From positions 124,001-188,000 of the forward strand of contig CATKHK010000032.1 in NCBI GenBank assembly GCA_949751835.1: a DNA stretch of 64,000 bases, written 5' to 3'. Below, piece by piece: positions 31,967 through 42,467 of this stretch; positions within the stretch are counted from its first letter, which is position 1, and every line of letters begins with the position of its first letter. The notes under the pieces are model-generated. The model worked only from the letters and a program-made list of their open reading frames with translations, was not told the DNA's origin and searched no databases. Source of the stretch: Blepharisma japonicum (lineage: Eukaryota; Ciliophora; Heterotrichea; Heterotrichida; Blepharismidae). The position numbers and the translations under genes were made by a program.

Positions 31967-33517
31967 ATGGCAACAGAGTACCTGACTGAAGTTTTTCAGC
32001 TTTCAAAATCCAACCCAAAAGCAATAAATGCTGTACAGTTTATATTACAAAAAACACATAGTGATCTCATATCAAGCCCGATAGTCCAAGCAATGAGAGC
32101 TCCTCGGGTATATTTTATATAGAAATCAAGCCTAAATAATTTAATCTCAAAATTGCATTTAAAATCACAAAATGATGAAAGAGAAGAGCTGCTTCGGAAA
32201 GAAAAGCTTAAAGAAGCCAAAACGCAAAAAAGAAATCTTCAGGAGCAGCTTATCTCAATCCAAGAATCGATTCGAGCACTAGATGAAATTGATGAAACCG
32301 CTGACCAAGCGAATAAAATTAATCTTCAAAATTCAAGAGTGCGAAGAGAATACTTAGAAATGGAAAAGAAAAAATGTGAAGAAGCTGCCATGCTTGCAAG
32401 AAAGTTTTATTTGGAACAAAAACGTCTGCAAAAGAAATGGAACAAAAAGCTAAAAGAAAGAGATCTGATGATAGAAGAAGATTTAAAGGCAAAGCAGCAA
32501 GAACTGGAAGCTGAAAAACTTCGCAAAGAGGAAGAATACAAAGAATATCTCGAAAGAATGCAGTTAAAAAAAGAAAAAAGGCAACAAGAGCTTGAAGAAA
32601 TGAAAAAATTAAATTCCTACTACGAAGAAATTAAAAAGAAAAAGCCTTTATATGTAAAAATCGAAGAAAAATACAAAAGCGAATACGAGATGCCAGAACT
32701 CGAAAAAAGAAAAGCTGAGCTTGCCAAGAAAAGAATGATGCATCAGCCCGTCAAACTTGAAGAAATTGCTGAGCACGCCAAATGGTATGACACTATTAAA
32801 CATGAGCAGCAAAAAAAAGTCGAAAGGGAGCAGTTATCAAAATTACTTGACAGCCAAATTAGGCTAAGTGAGACCATGAGGAGCTCCTGAAGTGCAAGAA
32901 TTCTTGAACACGATAAATTAGAAAAAGAAGCCCAAGAAGCTCAAAGAGAAGAAAGGCTAAAAATGATTGAAAAGAAAACAAGATATGCAGAACTCGTAAA
33001 AGAAATGTTCCAGCCTTCAATAGATAGAGCTAAGCAGCTCGAACTACAAGAAAGGATCGAACAACAAATAAACCCACCAAAACATAAAATATCAAAAACC
33101 ATTGAAAATACGTTGGCATATAACAGCCCTGTTATTAAATGGAAGCCGGTTCTAAAAAAACCTAAGGAAAAAGAAGAAGCTAAAAAAGAAGTCAAAGTCT
33201 TTGATTATTTAGGACATATGAGGAAGGTCAGAGAAGACCAACTGAATGAACAAAATACTGATAATTTAGATGTTGACTGGGAAAATGATATACATTCAAA
33301 CCTCCCTGCTGCTGAAAAAGCGAAAAGAATTAAAGCAAAAGCCGATAAACTAGAGAAAAAATCTAAAAGAAAAGAAATGGTTTTCAGGTCGAGCATGCCT
33401 GCAAATCTGAAAGCAATTAAGCAAAGTGAAAGTGTGGATAATTTATTGATTAATTCCATAAAGGCAAAATTGGCTGTTTTGGAATATACTGGGAATAATG
33501 AAGGTTATAATTATTAA
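31967..33517 (+). CDS. Charged coiled-coil protein, two exons
   Basis: Exon 1 (31967-32107) and exon 2 (32123-33517) flank a 15-nt intron at 32108-32122 (GTATAT...TAG), giving 511 residues; TGA at 32888-32890 is Trp. Residues about 60-330 are a near-continuous Glu/Lys/Arg coiled coil (EELLRKEKLKEAKTQKRNLQ, KLRKEEEYKEYLERMQLKK), like trichohyalin/plectin-homology proteins of cilia. The C-terminal part has more ordered patches (FDYLGHMRKVREDQL, NLDVDWENDIHS) and a basic end. The family is not known to me. A ciliary or cytoskeletal structural role is a guess from composition. Confidence 0.75.
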
Positions 33518-33551
33518 AAAATCGTTAATTAGTAAGTTGTTATATAATTAA

Positions 33552-33851
33552 ATGGGCTGCTGCAAATCAAGTATCGAAAAAGCAGAATTCTTACTGCAGG
33601 AACAAAAAATAGTAGAAAGCGAAATGACTACAGGCTGCGATTCTCCGAATTTTAAATACTTGCAAAATAATGAAGCTGATACCCAAACTACACCAAAAGC
33701 GATGGAAACTCCCAAGTTTGGAAAATTTACTTTTAATTTCAATGAAGATATAAACGAAGAAAAAGAAAATTTTCGAATTGATAAGAGAAGAGACTGTGGC
33801 ATAAAAAAATCAGGAAAAAACTTTAATAGAAACACACAAAAACGTAATTAG
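33552..33851 (+). CDS. Small protein with an N-myristoylation and palmitoylation motif
   Basis: This 99-residue hydrophilic protein starts MGCCKSSIEKAE: Gly2, Ser6 and Cys3-Cys4 fit dual lipidation by N-myristoyltransferase and a DHHC palmitoyltransferase, which would anchor it to the plasma or ciliary membrane. The rest is polar, with a Thr/Pro patch (ADTQTTPKAMETPKFGKF) and a basic tail. There is no known domain. The lipidation signal at an otherwise ordinary ATG (33552) supports both the start and the gene being real. Confidence 0.65.
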   Translation: MGCCKSSIEKAEFLLQEQKIVESEMTTGCDSPNFKYLQNNEADTQTTPKAMETPKFGKFTFNFNEDINEEKENFRIDKRRDCGIKKSGKNFNRNTQKRN

Positions 33852-34272
33852 TGCACATATTTTAACATTTTAGGAAATTTATTTTAATATATTCTTTTAT
33901 AATTACTGCTATATTCTGTAGTAGAAACTATAAGAATTGTTATATAATAGTAAACAGCTGTTTAAATATTTTGATATAATAAAAATTTAATAATGTGTAA
34001 AAAATTTATAAAATATTATGATACTGTAGAAGATTAAATTAAATATATGTTAAGGTATAATGTAATGGCAATTGGCATCTTAATATTTAATAATAAAAAA
34101 TAATCTAATTCTATTACAAATTTTTATAGAAGTAAAATAAAACTTCAGAGCTAGTAAATCAGCTTATCTTCAATAATGTATCATTAAATTAACGAAAAAT
34201 TAAATATATCAACATTTTTGAATGGTAATATCCCATTTTACGACATATCAGAAAATTAGATGAAATTTTAAT
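33852..34272. other. AT-rich spacer, nothing supported
   Basis: This is one of the most AT-rich parts of the window, about 420 bases with runs of TAATAA and TTAAAT. I see no open frame of meaning, no intron-joined frame, no repeat and no RNA on either strand. Confidence 0.5.
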
Positions 34273-34890
34273 ATGATAGAAGATAAAGATACGCCACTCG
34301 AACCAGAAGAAAACGTATCATACCGAGTTGAAACCCAAGAAAACACTGAGCAAATAAATAGTGAAAACCTCAGTCCCAATGCCCAGAGAATTACTAGCGA
34401 AACTGATGAACTTACTTTTCAACCTATTTCGCTTGATCATCCTTTAGATTTCAAGCAGAAATCCCAATGCAGTGCTGTCTACTCCTCGATAATAGGCTAT
34501 GCAAAATTCACCAGATGATATTCTGTCATCGACTGCTTGATCTGCTTGATTTTTCTGATCTCTGAATTTTACTATCTCGTTTTACTTATTTTTGTTCCTA
34601 TTATAGGCTATTTAGCAGGATACCATTTAAATAAGCTGCTTCTATTAGGATACATTGTATATGAAGTAATTATCTCAATAATCAGGGTTTTGATTATTCC
34701 AATTTCTGGTTTTTTATTATTCAAGGTGCTGACGACTATGACTGTTATTTTCACATTTTTTATTGTGCTATTTTTGATTAGGTTTTATAGGCATTTAGGG
34801 AAAATTAATGAAGAAGAAAAGCAAGAAATTCATGTGCTTTTGCATAAGCGGATTAAGTCCCATGAAATCCCAAAAAAAGATTTTAATTAA
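34273..34890 (+). CDS. Multi-span membrane protein of unknown function
   Basis: This 205-residue protein, with TGA as Trp at about 34516, has an acidic polar N-terminus of about 80 residues (LEPEENVSYRVETQENTEQ) and then about four closely packed hydrophobic spans: IDCLICLIFLISEFYYLVLL, FVPIIGYLAGYHL, LLLLGYIVYEVIISIIRVL with ISGFLLFKV, and TVIFTFFIVLFLIRFY. It ends in a short basic tail (EIHVLLHKRIKSHEIPKKD). Nothing identifies the family. The paired spans and tail resemble small reticulon- or PRA1-type ER-shaping proteins, but this is only a resemblance in layout. Confidence 0.65.
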
Positions 34891-35019
34891 TAAAAATTTT
34901 GCTATTATAAGCTAATAAGTAATAATTCATTGTGCTATTATTCAATTATCTCCATTAATCATCTATCGCCAGAATTTCGTAAAATTTTTATAAGAGTAAT
35001 TTTCATTGATAATAATCAT

Positions 35020-36339
35020 ATGAAGGAATTAATTGTGACTCTAATCGTATCAATTTGTTCTGCTCAGTACTTGAATTTCTTTGTGGTGACTGATATCCAC
35101 TATGATATTGCTTATCAGCAAAATTATAGCTATCCTTATCTTTGCCACTCTGTTGGCATTGATGGCGAAAAATTTAATCCAGTCCCAACTAACGATACAG
35201 CTCCTTTAGGAAGGTATTATTGTGACTCTCCTTTAACGCTGGCAGCTCTGACGTTTCAGCAAATGAAAGCAGTTAACCCAAACCCAGATTTTATTTTACT
35301 TTTAGGAGACTCTGTCGCCCATTTTACTTCAACTTTATTAAACCAACAAGGTGTTTATGACAAACAAGCTGATGAAAATTTGGTTTTATCCACATTTACT
35401 AAAGTAACTCAGCTTTTTACTCAATATTTCCCTAACACTCAGCTACTCCCTGTAATTGGAAATAATGACGGCTTCCAAGACTATCAAATTCCTGAAGGTG
35501 TAGAAGGCACTGACTACTTAAAATTCTTATATAAGCTCTGGAGCCCTCTAATTGGATTTATGACAGATACTTTTATGAAAGGTGGATATTATGCCAGCAT
35601 AACTAAAGGTGGGCTGAATTTTATTTGTTTAAATACAAATTATTTTAGTACTCATATAAAACTCCCTCTAGTTGAAGCTGATGAACAATTAGAATGGCTT
35701 AGAAGCCAGTTACAAGCAAACCGAGCAAAATCTATCATAATTATGCACATTTCTCCGGGGGTTTCTATATATGGAAAAGGAGATCCAGATTGGGATAATG
35801 ATTACGTTACGAAATTTTTATCAATTGTAACAGCTTTTCAAAGCAAAATTTCTTATATTTTTGCAGGGCATTACCATTTTGGATTTTTTCAAATAGTCCA
35901 AGGAACTCAGCTTTCTATAATAATCCATCCTTCGGTGTCTCCATTTTTTGGAAATAATCCTGGATTTAGATATTATACACTTAATGGTGGCACTCAGGAT
36001 TATGTAGACTATACTTATGATTTAAATCAGACAGGCTGGTATACTCATAGATTTTCTCAAATGTATAATTTGGATACATTTAATTTTACTAGTGTTTATA
36101 GCATGCTGTCGAAAAATTTTACTATGCTAAATCAATTTTTAGCAAGATCATATGGATTAGATGTGGAGCCAGGGATCACTAATGAATATGTATGGAATCT
36201 GTCACTGGGATTAGATTATAACACCCAGCAGTCCTTAGGAAGATCTGTCACTTTGTGCTCTATGCAAAATTTGGTGTTTAACGATTTCAAAAAATGTATA
36301 GGAAATGTGAGAGGACTGTTAAGAGGCAGAAATCATTAA
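35020..36339 (+). CDS. Secreted or lysosomal calcineurin-like phosphoesterase, ASM-like/endopolyphosphatase-like
   Basis: This 439-residue protein starts at ATG 35020 with a signal peptide (MKELIVTLIVSICSAQ). Metal-site motifs of the metallophosphoesterase fold follow in order: VTDIHYD, LLLGDSV, VIGNNDGFQDY, IIIMHISPG and FAGHYHFGFF. The arrangement and C-terminal helical extension fit the acid sphingomyelinase-like (SMPDL3) group. The third motif is GNND instead of GNHE/GNHD; this variant is, to my knowledge, found in endopolyphosphatases of the same superfamily. Substrate could be a nucleotide, a phospholipid or polyphosphate. The frame continues upstream to 34930 but without ATG. Confidence 0.87.
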   Translation: MKELIVTLIVSICSAQYLNFFVVTDIHYDIAYQQNYSYPYLCHSVGIDGEKFNPVPTNDTAPLGRYYCDSPLTLAALTFQQMKAVNPNPDFILLLGDSVAHFTSTLLNQQGVYDKQADENLVLSTFTKVTQLFTQYFPNTQLLPVIGNNDGFQDYQIPEGVEGTDYLKFLYKLWSPLIGFMTDTFMKGGYYASITKGGLNFICLNTNYFSTHIKLPLVEADEQLEWLRSQLQANRAKSIIIMHISPGVSIYGKGDPDWDNDYVTKFLSIVTAFQSKISYIFAGHYHFGFFQIVQGTQLSIIIHPSVSPFFGNNPGFRYYTLNGGTQDYVDYTYDLNQTGWYTHRFSQMYNLDTFNFTSVYSMLSKNFTMLNQFLARSYGLDVEPGITNEYVWNLSLGLDYNTQQSLGRSVTLCSMQNLVFNDFKKCIGNVRGLLRGRNH

Positions 36340-36365
36340 TTTTATAAAAATAATTATAATTACAG

Positions 36366-37484
36366 CTACTCAAAAGATGATCATTCTCTATCGCCTTCAA
36401 CTATATTTTCATTAAAATCTAAAAATGGTTTAACTTCGAGTACTTTCATACTTAAATCAGTTTCATTGATTTTGCATTTATATAAATTTCCATCTAAATT
36501 TGCGACACAAAATTCTTCATTATCCACGAAACAAGCAAGTGGCCCAACGCTAATTGATAAAGGGCAAGTTCAAGTGATGTCAGGATTTAAAGTTAATTTT
36601 GAGGTACTTCTTTCATATTGGAAATATGTGGGGAGATATTTACTAAACATCCCACTTACTGAGCTGCTTTGAGGGTTTGCAAGTCTTCATAGATGAATAG
36701 TAAATCTATTGCTTGTTGCTATTAAATATTTATTTTCAGGGCTAAAAGTGATTGATGAAATCAAGGCTGGATTAGTTCCCCTGCGCAGTTCATGTAATAC
36801 CTCAAGTGTATTGCAATCGAAAACTCTTATAATAGTGCCTTGCTCGCTAGCGCTTGCTCCATAAGTTCCTGAGTAATCTAAGCTTAAATGAACTACTGGA
36901 TTTTCATGAATAAGTGCTTGCTTAGTTTCTCTAGTTTCGAAATTTGTAATTTTTATATATCCTGGATTCATATCTAGCGTAGCAAGTATAAATTTGTCTT
37001 TATCATACGAGCTTGCCGCAACACCTTTTTCATTATCACAAGTAGGTATAGAAGCTATAGGTCTTAAAGAGTTCAATAAATACACATAAGTCTAAATATT
37101 TTTTACAATTTTTTTCAGAACAATAATACAGTGATCTTTTCTTAATAAAATATTTTTAACTTCTGATCGAAATCGTGCTTCTGTTTTGATTTCACCGTCT
37201 TTTGCATCTCAGAAGTAGACGATATTCGGAGGATAACAAGAGTTTATAGAGCTTCCTGAAATGCAAAAAAGCTGGCTTTCAAACATTTGGATTAGGGTGG
37301 AAATCCCTCCAGGAAAATGTAGTGCTGTTTCTGAATCATATCGGAAATTGATCTTGGCATCTTCAAGACGAATAACCCTAAACCCTTTTGTAGTACCGAC
37401 TGAGAGGAGAGTGTTGATATTTCGCTCATTTGGCTGATTAAAATTAAGTCTCAGGATCCTGTTTCCTATCTCTTCTGAGCTCAT
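36366..37484 (-). CDS. PROPPIN beta-propeller, WIPI/Atg18 family
   Basis: Exon 1 (37107-37484) and exon 2 (36366-37091) are joined across a 15-nt intron at 37092-37106, giving 367 residues. TGA is Trp at several sites (FWDAKDGE, IHLWRLAN, ITWTCPLS). The family's phosphoinositide-binding motif appears as LRRG in HELRRGTNPALISSITFS (canonical F/L-RRG). The start NTLLSVGTTKGFRVI and the blade IVLKKITYVYLLNSLRPI are typical. WIPI proteins bind PI3P or PI(3,5)P2 at autophagosomes and endosomes. Whether this is the WIPI1/2 or WIPI3/4 type is not clear. Confidence 0.9.
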
Positions 37485-37650
37485 TTTATTTATTATATAA
37501 ATAAGGCATCAAAAATTTAAGAATTCTATATATTTAATGAATTGTTATAAATTCTAATATAAAAAATTATAGGAAGTAGAAAACTTATTTAATAACAATA
37601 TAAATTTACTAGATCTTATTTAAGATTAATCATAACTAATTTCTCGATGA

Positions 37651-40600
37651 TTAATTTTCTTCACTTTCTTCTTTTTCAGAATTAGATGAAAACGACGAAT
37701 TCGAGCTTGAATTGCTATCAGACGATGAGCTTCTTTCTCTTTTTTCCTCTAGAATTTCTTCATCTACGCTTGAATACAGCAAAGCTCGAATTTCATCAAA
37801 CCCATAATATACCTGAAACTGCGACTTCGGGGCATTTTGTGCTGCAAATTTGGCTTCTTGTATTGCATCTTTTAAGAACTTGTTATCAGTTTTCCTTAAA
37901 ACGACCCCTCCAAATCCTGCAGGCCCAACTGGGGTGGTTTTCATTATTGTGCTTGGGGTGATTTTTGTATTTAAAATGCTTTGTCTTCTTTGGAAACCGC
38001 CCATCATAATTGAGCCTCTTTTTTCTCCTTGTCTTATAATAGAGGTCCTTCTTTCTATTTGTACTTCTCTGTCTTTTTGTTTTATATCAGACTCTAAGGT
38101 TTCTATTTGGACCTTGGCTCTATTTAACTCGCTTTCTAATACAAGCTGCTTAGATTTAGTGGCAACTAATTCATTATTTTTTTCTTCAAATAGGCTGGAA
38201 ATTCTTTTCTTATCAGATAGTGCGATATTTAATTTATTTTCAAATTCCTCTACTTCTTCTCTTAGCTGCTTTTCAGTGTTTAGGCATTCTTGTTTTATTT
38301 TAGTTTTTTCTTCTAATAACTGCTGATATTGGACTATTTGTTCTTCTTTAATCTTAGTTAAAGTTTCATTGAGGACAGTGACTGATTGTTTTAGCTGAGA
38401 ATTTTCTTGAGAAATTTTTTCGAAATTTTCTGTGAACTCGACTTTTGCCTTTTCTGCTTGCTCAAGAACGGCTTTGTTTTCTTCTTGGCTTATTTCTAGC
38501 TCTTTTAATCTTGCATTAATTTTAGCTTTTGACTGTTTTTCTTCAACTAATTCTTTGACGATTTTGTTATATTTTTCATTGACTGTTTTTAATTGTGCAG
38601 CTAATTTTTCTTTTTCTTCAGCCTTAATTTCTTCATTTTTCCTAGCTGAATCTATTTGAGCCATAAAAGTTTTTAGCTGAGCTCCTAATGCTTGTTTTTC
38701 TTCTTTTGCTCTATTTAAACTTTCCTGGAAATGGCTGTTCATTTCTTGTATATAGTTTTCTCTTTCCTGAATCAGAGCTTTATCGCTAATATTTTGATTT
38801 AATAAAGACCTCAACGACTGAATTTCAGCAACTGACTGCTTTACTTCAGCTTGAAGGCTGAAATTTTCACTTCTTATAGCTTCTTTTTCCCTATTTGAGT
38901 TATCAATAGATTCTTTCAAGCTTGCTTGGAGCTTATTAATTTGATTTTTAGCATCATTTAGCTGTTTTTTCAGATTTTCATTTTCTTTTTGAAGTTTTTC
39001 TATTTGGTTAATATATTCATCCTCTTTATCTTCAATTTCAAATAGTCTTTTATGGAGATCTTCATTATTTTTTTCGGTTTCTCTATATTTTCCTTCTATC
39101 GCTGCTTTTTCTTCTATTAAAATTTTTATTTGGTTTTTCAGTTTCTCATTCTCATTATCTGCTTGTGATCTTTTTTCTATTTCAGCTTGCAAATTATTTT
39201 CAGCATTGTTAATTTTATCTTTTATAAGGTTCTCTTGTGCTAACAGCCTGTCTCTTTCTTGAGTAACTTCAATAGATTTTTCTTCTTGAGTACTAAGATC
39301 AGATTTTAGATTAGTGATTTTTCGGGCCATTGAATTGTTTTCTTCTGATAATTGAATTATTTTGCCTTGATTTTCGTGGTTTTCTTTTTTAAGATTTTCT
39401 ATTATTTCTTCATAGTGGTTTCTTTGCTGTTCATTTTGAGATGTTAATTTATTTACTTGCTCATTGGCTTCATCAACTCTATCTTTATATGAATCAACTT
39501 CATCTCTAAGTGATAGCATATCCCCTCCATGTGTTTCTTTTTCCTCAGCCATTTCCACTTGATGTTGCAACAATTCAATCTGTTTTTGAGAAGCAACTGA
39601 CAAGGTTTCATATTTTATTTTCAATTCTTGATACTCCACTGACATATCCCCTTGCAATAGTACTTCAGTCCCAGAATCTTTATCAATTAGCATTTTCTTC
39701 AGCCTTTCTATCTCCAGCTTTAACTGTTCAACCAAAGCTTCCAGCTCTTCAGCCGATCTTTTTACATTACTTTTGGCACTATTTTTAACCATTTTAGCAC
39801 GTTCAGCAAACTTCAGCGTCCCTACAGTCTCTTCAAAGTGAACTTTTCTCATAGACCCCGTACATACAAGGGCAGTTTTTGCATTTCCTCCTAAAGACTC
39901 TTTAAGTATTTGGGTAAGTTTGCTTTCTCTATAAGGTACATGAGTTTCATTTTTACTAGTCAAAGCTTTGATGCATCTACCTAAGGTAGTCAAACTCAAA
40001 TTGATTTTTTGAGCTTCTTTTAAAGCCTGCCCAGTTGCCCCTGTTTTGCTTAATTTCTCACTACCTGCCAAATCAACCAGATTCAATCTTGATGATTTAC
40101 TGCTCCCATCAGCCAAAGTCTGGTCCACCGAAATAATAAAAACTGTATGAGATCTACTACTTCTTGCATTCTGCCCAGTAGCACAAGTAATCCTATTAGC
40201 CGTCGCTATAGAAATTGCATCAAAAACTTCTTCAGGCGTTGTAATGCATCTTTCAAACAGCCCAATTACTGACATACCCTGCCCCACAAATTCTCTAATT
40301 TTTAGATTTGTATTGGGAGGTGAAGTAAGAATATCATTGATAGCTTCATTATAAATTTCTATATAACTGACCTTAATAGTAAATTGGGTGCTTTTTTTAA
40401 CACCTTGCTCGACTAAATCAAATATATGAAAAGTGCTTCTTGGGATAATTCCAAAGAGTTCTTGAATGCTTTCAGGAATTTCGTTTTGGTTTACCAGCAC
40501 CTCTGTTACTTCTTCTGGGCCAAGCATTGAGAAGGTTTTCCCTGAACCACTTTGTCCGTAAGCGAATATTGTACTGTTATAGCCGTCCATAAAGCTGTCA

Positions 40601-40791
40601 ACAATTTTTCGGGACGATGAATCGTATAATTCCTCTTGAGTTTTGTCTGGACCTAAAATGGCATCAAATGCATAGATATGGTCTTTTTTGTCGTTTTTGA
40701 GAGTCGTGGGGGTAATGGTTCAGTTAACGAAGTCTTCTGCGTCACCTTTTTCATTCGCTCGAAAGCGGAAAACTACATTGACGGATTCCAT
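37651..40791 (-). CDS. Kinesin with N-terminal motor, kinesin-1-like
   Basis: This 1046-residue protein starts at ATG 40789-40791 (MESVNVVFRFRANE), 67 residues upstream of the first in-frame standard-code Met because a TGA (Trp) lies between. The motor (1-335) has the P-loop GQSGSGKT near residue 79, switch I NARSSRSH, switch II DLAGSE, and the neck-side LKFAERAKMVKN. Residues about 340-900 are coiled coil. The tail is basic, then Ser/Glu-rich (SSSSDSNSSSNSSFSSNSE). The motor sequence resembles conventional kinesin-1. The coiled coil lacks an obvious light-chain-binding or IAK tail motif, so the subfamily is provisional. Confidence 0.93.
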
Positions 40792-41390
40792 ATTATTCTC
40801 TTGGAGAGAGTTATATAAATTTAATGTAAATATCAGCAATTGATGGAATTTTGGGAAAAAAGAGATTGGGATTAAGTAGTAGAAAATATTGGAGCAGATA
40901 TATAGAATTATAGTGGGAGAATAAATAAGATGAAATTTTTTATTTTAATTTTTGGGTTTGGGAATTGAATTTATCTATTTGTGAGAATATTGATGTTTCT
41001 TTTAATGTAAGCAATTGTTAAATTAAAGCAAAAATAATTAAAATTATATCTATTTATATTTTTGTAAAAGATAAATTTACAAAAATTCATAAATTCGGAC
41101 CAAACATTTGACTTGATAGCCCAAGATAAGAGTATTAAAACCTTTAAATTCTTACTGATCTTACAGCCTATAATGTATAATTTCATTAAAATTATGCATT
41201 TTTCAATATTAATTTTCATTACTTCAATTTTTTAAACGATAAGCAATCATAAATTTACTTGATAAAAATAAAACTCAAAGAAATACCTGAAGGCGCTTTT
41301 TAAAGAATTTTGGTATATGAAATTTATTTAATATTGGCGCCATTTTCTTAATTATGCGGCTATTCTTCGATTGAATATAATAAAATTTAA
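40792..41390. other. Divergent spacer between kinesin and CKS1
   Basis: This 600-base spacer holds the 5' flanks of two divergent genes. A minus-strand frame of 82 codons (40971-41219) has strongly biased I/K/N composition and I reject it. The only notable element is the TTGGCGCC site at 41334-41341 near CKS1. Confidence 0.5.
41334..41341 (+). promoter_or_regulatory. E2F/DP-like palindromic site before CKS1
   Basis: TTGGCGCC lies 50 bases before the CKS1 ATG in otherwise very AT-rich DNA. E2F/DP factors bind TTTSSCGC-type sites, so this fits cell-cycle control. A similar TTGGCGCG precedes MCM2. Function is inferred only. Confidence 0.4.
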
Positions 41391-41675
41391 ATGCCTCATT
41401 TTCCTAACGAGATCGAATATTCAGAAAAATACAACGACGATGTGTACGAGTATAGGCACGTGCATCTGCCTAAAACGACCTTTAAGAAGATGCCAAGAGG
41501 AAGACTTTTATCAGAGAGTGAATGGAGAGCTCTAGGTGTTCAACAAAGCCGAGGATGGGTTCACTATGAAATTCATAGGCCAGAGCCTCATGTTCTCTTG
41601 TTTAGAAGACCTTTAGGGACTGATCCATTGACCGGGTTAGCACCTGCAGCACATCACACTGCAAGTATTTATTAA
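41391..41675 (+). CDS. CKS1: Cyclin-dependent kinase regulatory subunit CKS1
   Basis: This 94-residue protein binds CDKs and phosphorylated substrates, driving multisite phosphorylation. The family signature runs along nearly its whole length: [54 protein letters not shown]. Key residues for the anion-binding pocket are there (the Arg in EYRHV, and Ser-Arg-Gly-Trp), and the hinge HxPEPH, which controls strand-swapped dimers, is present. The end (AAHHTASIY) is slightly longer than human CKS1. It has a likely cell-cycle promoter element 50 bases upstream. Confidence 0.96.
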   Translation: MPHFPNEIEYSEKYNDDVYEYRHVHLPKTTFKKMPRGRLLSESEWRALGVQQSRGWVHYEIHRPEPHVLLFRRPLGTDPLTGLAPAAHHTASIY

Positions 41676-41869
41676 GAATAATTTATATATTACACAAAAC
41701 ATATTTTATAAAATTTCAAATAATGAAGAATTTTCTAATAAAAATTCATATGTCAAAAAATTGAGGTTTTTATGATTTAAAGAAAAATCTGAAGAATGAT
41801 TATTGTGGAATTATAAAATGGGCGTTATACTGCTTAATAAAGTTAATAATTGGATTAATTATGCATAAA

Positions 41870-42388
41870 TTACTCATGTATAAGAAAAGCAGAAGAAATA
41901 ACTAGGAAAACACCTAAAGTAATTTCAATGAATTTCTCTTTGTCTGTTTTCTGCTTATCAGGGATCATATGTGATGGTAAATCACTGACATTTATGACGA
42001 TTTCTTCTTTTTTCCTAGGCTCAGGATATTTTCTTGCTAAAATACTTGGTTTATTTACAAATTTTTTTTCTTCAATTTCATCTAAATTTTCTGATTCAAG
42101 CGAATTATATATTGATTCTTCAGTAGATAAAGCTGACCGAGTCATTTGGTTATATTTCAATAAAGCTTCACAATCATCTCCTTCTAATGCAGGATTTTGA
42201 CTGCTTTTAGCATCTGCAAAGCTAGCAGCTTGAATTTCACTGTCTAATTTTAGATTAACACAAGAGTCTTCTTGTCCTTTTGGTATATTAATTTGAATAG
42301 CTTCATTTTCCTCAGCAGTCTTTAAACCATGATCAATATCCATTGTTAGATTTACAAAAAACTTATTATTTTTAACAATATTATTCAT
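41870..42388 (-). CDS. Tail-anchored protein of unknown function
   Basis: This 172-residue acidic, polar protein ends in a single hydrophobic segment (EITLGVFLVISSAFLIHE) at the extreme C-terminus, the layout of a GET-pathway tail-anchored protein with the N-terminus in the cytosol. The cytosolic part contains KKFVNKPSILARKYPEPRKK and a VIINVSDLPSHMIPDKQKT-like stretch just before the anchor. It lacks the heptad pattern of a SNARE. No family was recognised. The first ATG is used (42386-42388); a second Met 15 residues in is possible. Confidence 0.65.
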   Translation of the reverse strand: MNNIVKNNKFFVNLTMDIDHGLKTAEENEAIQINIPKGQEDSCVNLKLDSEIQAASFADAKSSQNPALEGDDCEALLKYNQMTRSALSTEESIYNSLESENLDEIEEKKFVNKPSILARKYPEPRKKEEIVINVSDLPSHMIPDKQKTDKEKFIEITLGVFLVISSAFLIHE

Positions 42389-42467
42389 TATCCAAATGAA
42401 TAAGTAAACAAATGTTTTTATTTTTTCAAAATAAAATTTATATTAAATAATTTCAGTTAATTAAGAG

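Noticed and set aside
34930-35019. 30-residue upstream extension of the phosphoesterase
   Set aside because: It starts with TTG; the ATG at 35020 begins directly with a proper signal peptide.
40971-41219. 82-codon minus frame between kinesin and CKS1
   Set aside because: Strong I/K/N bias and no motif; probably chance.
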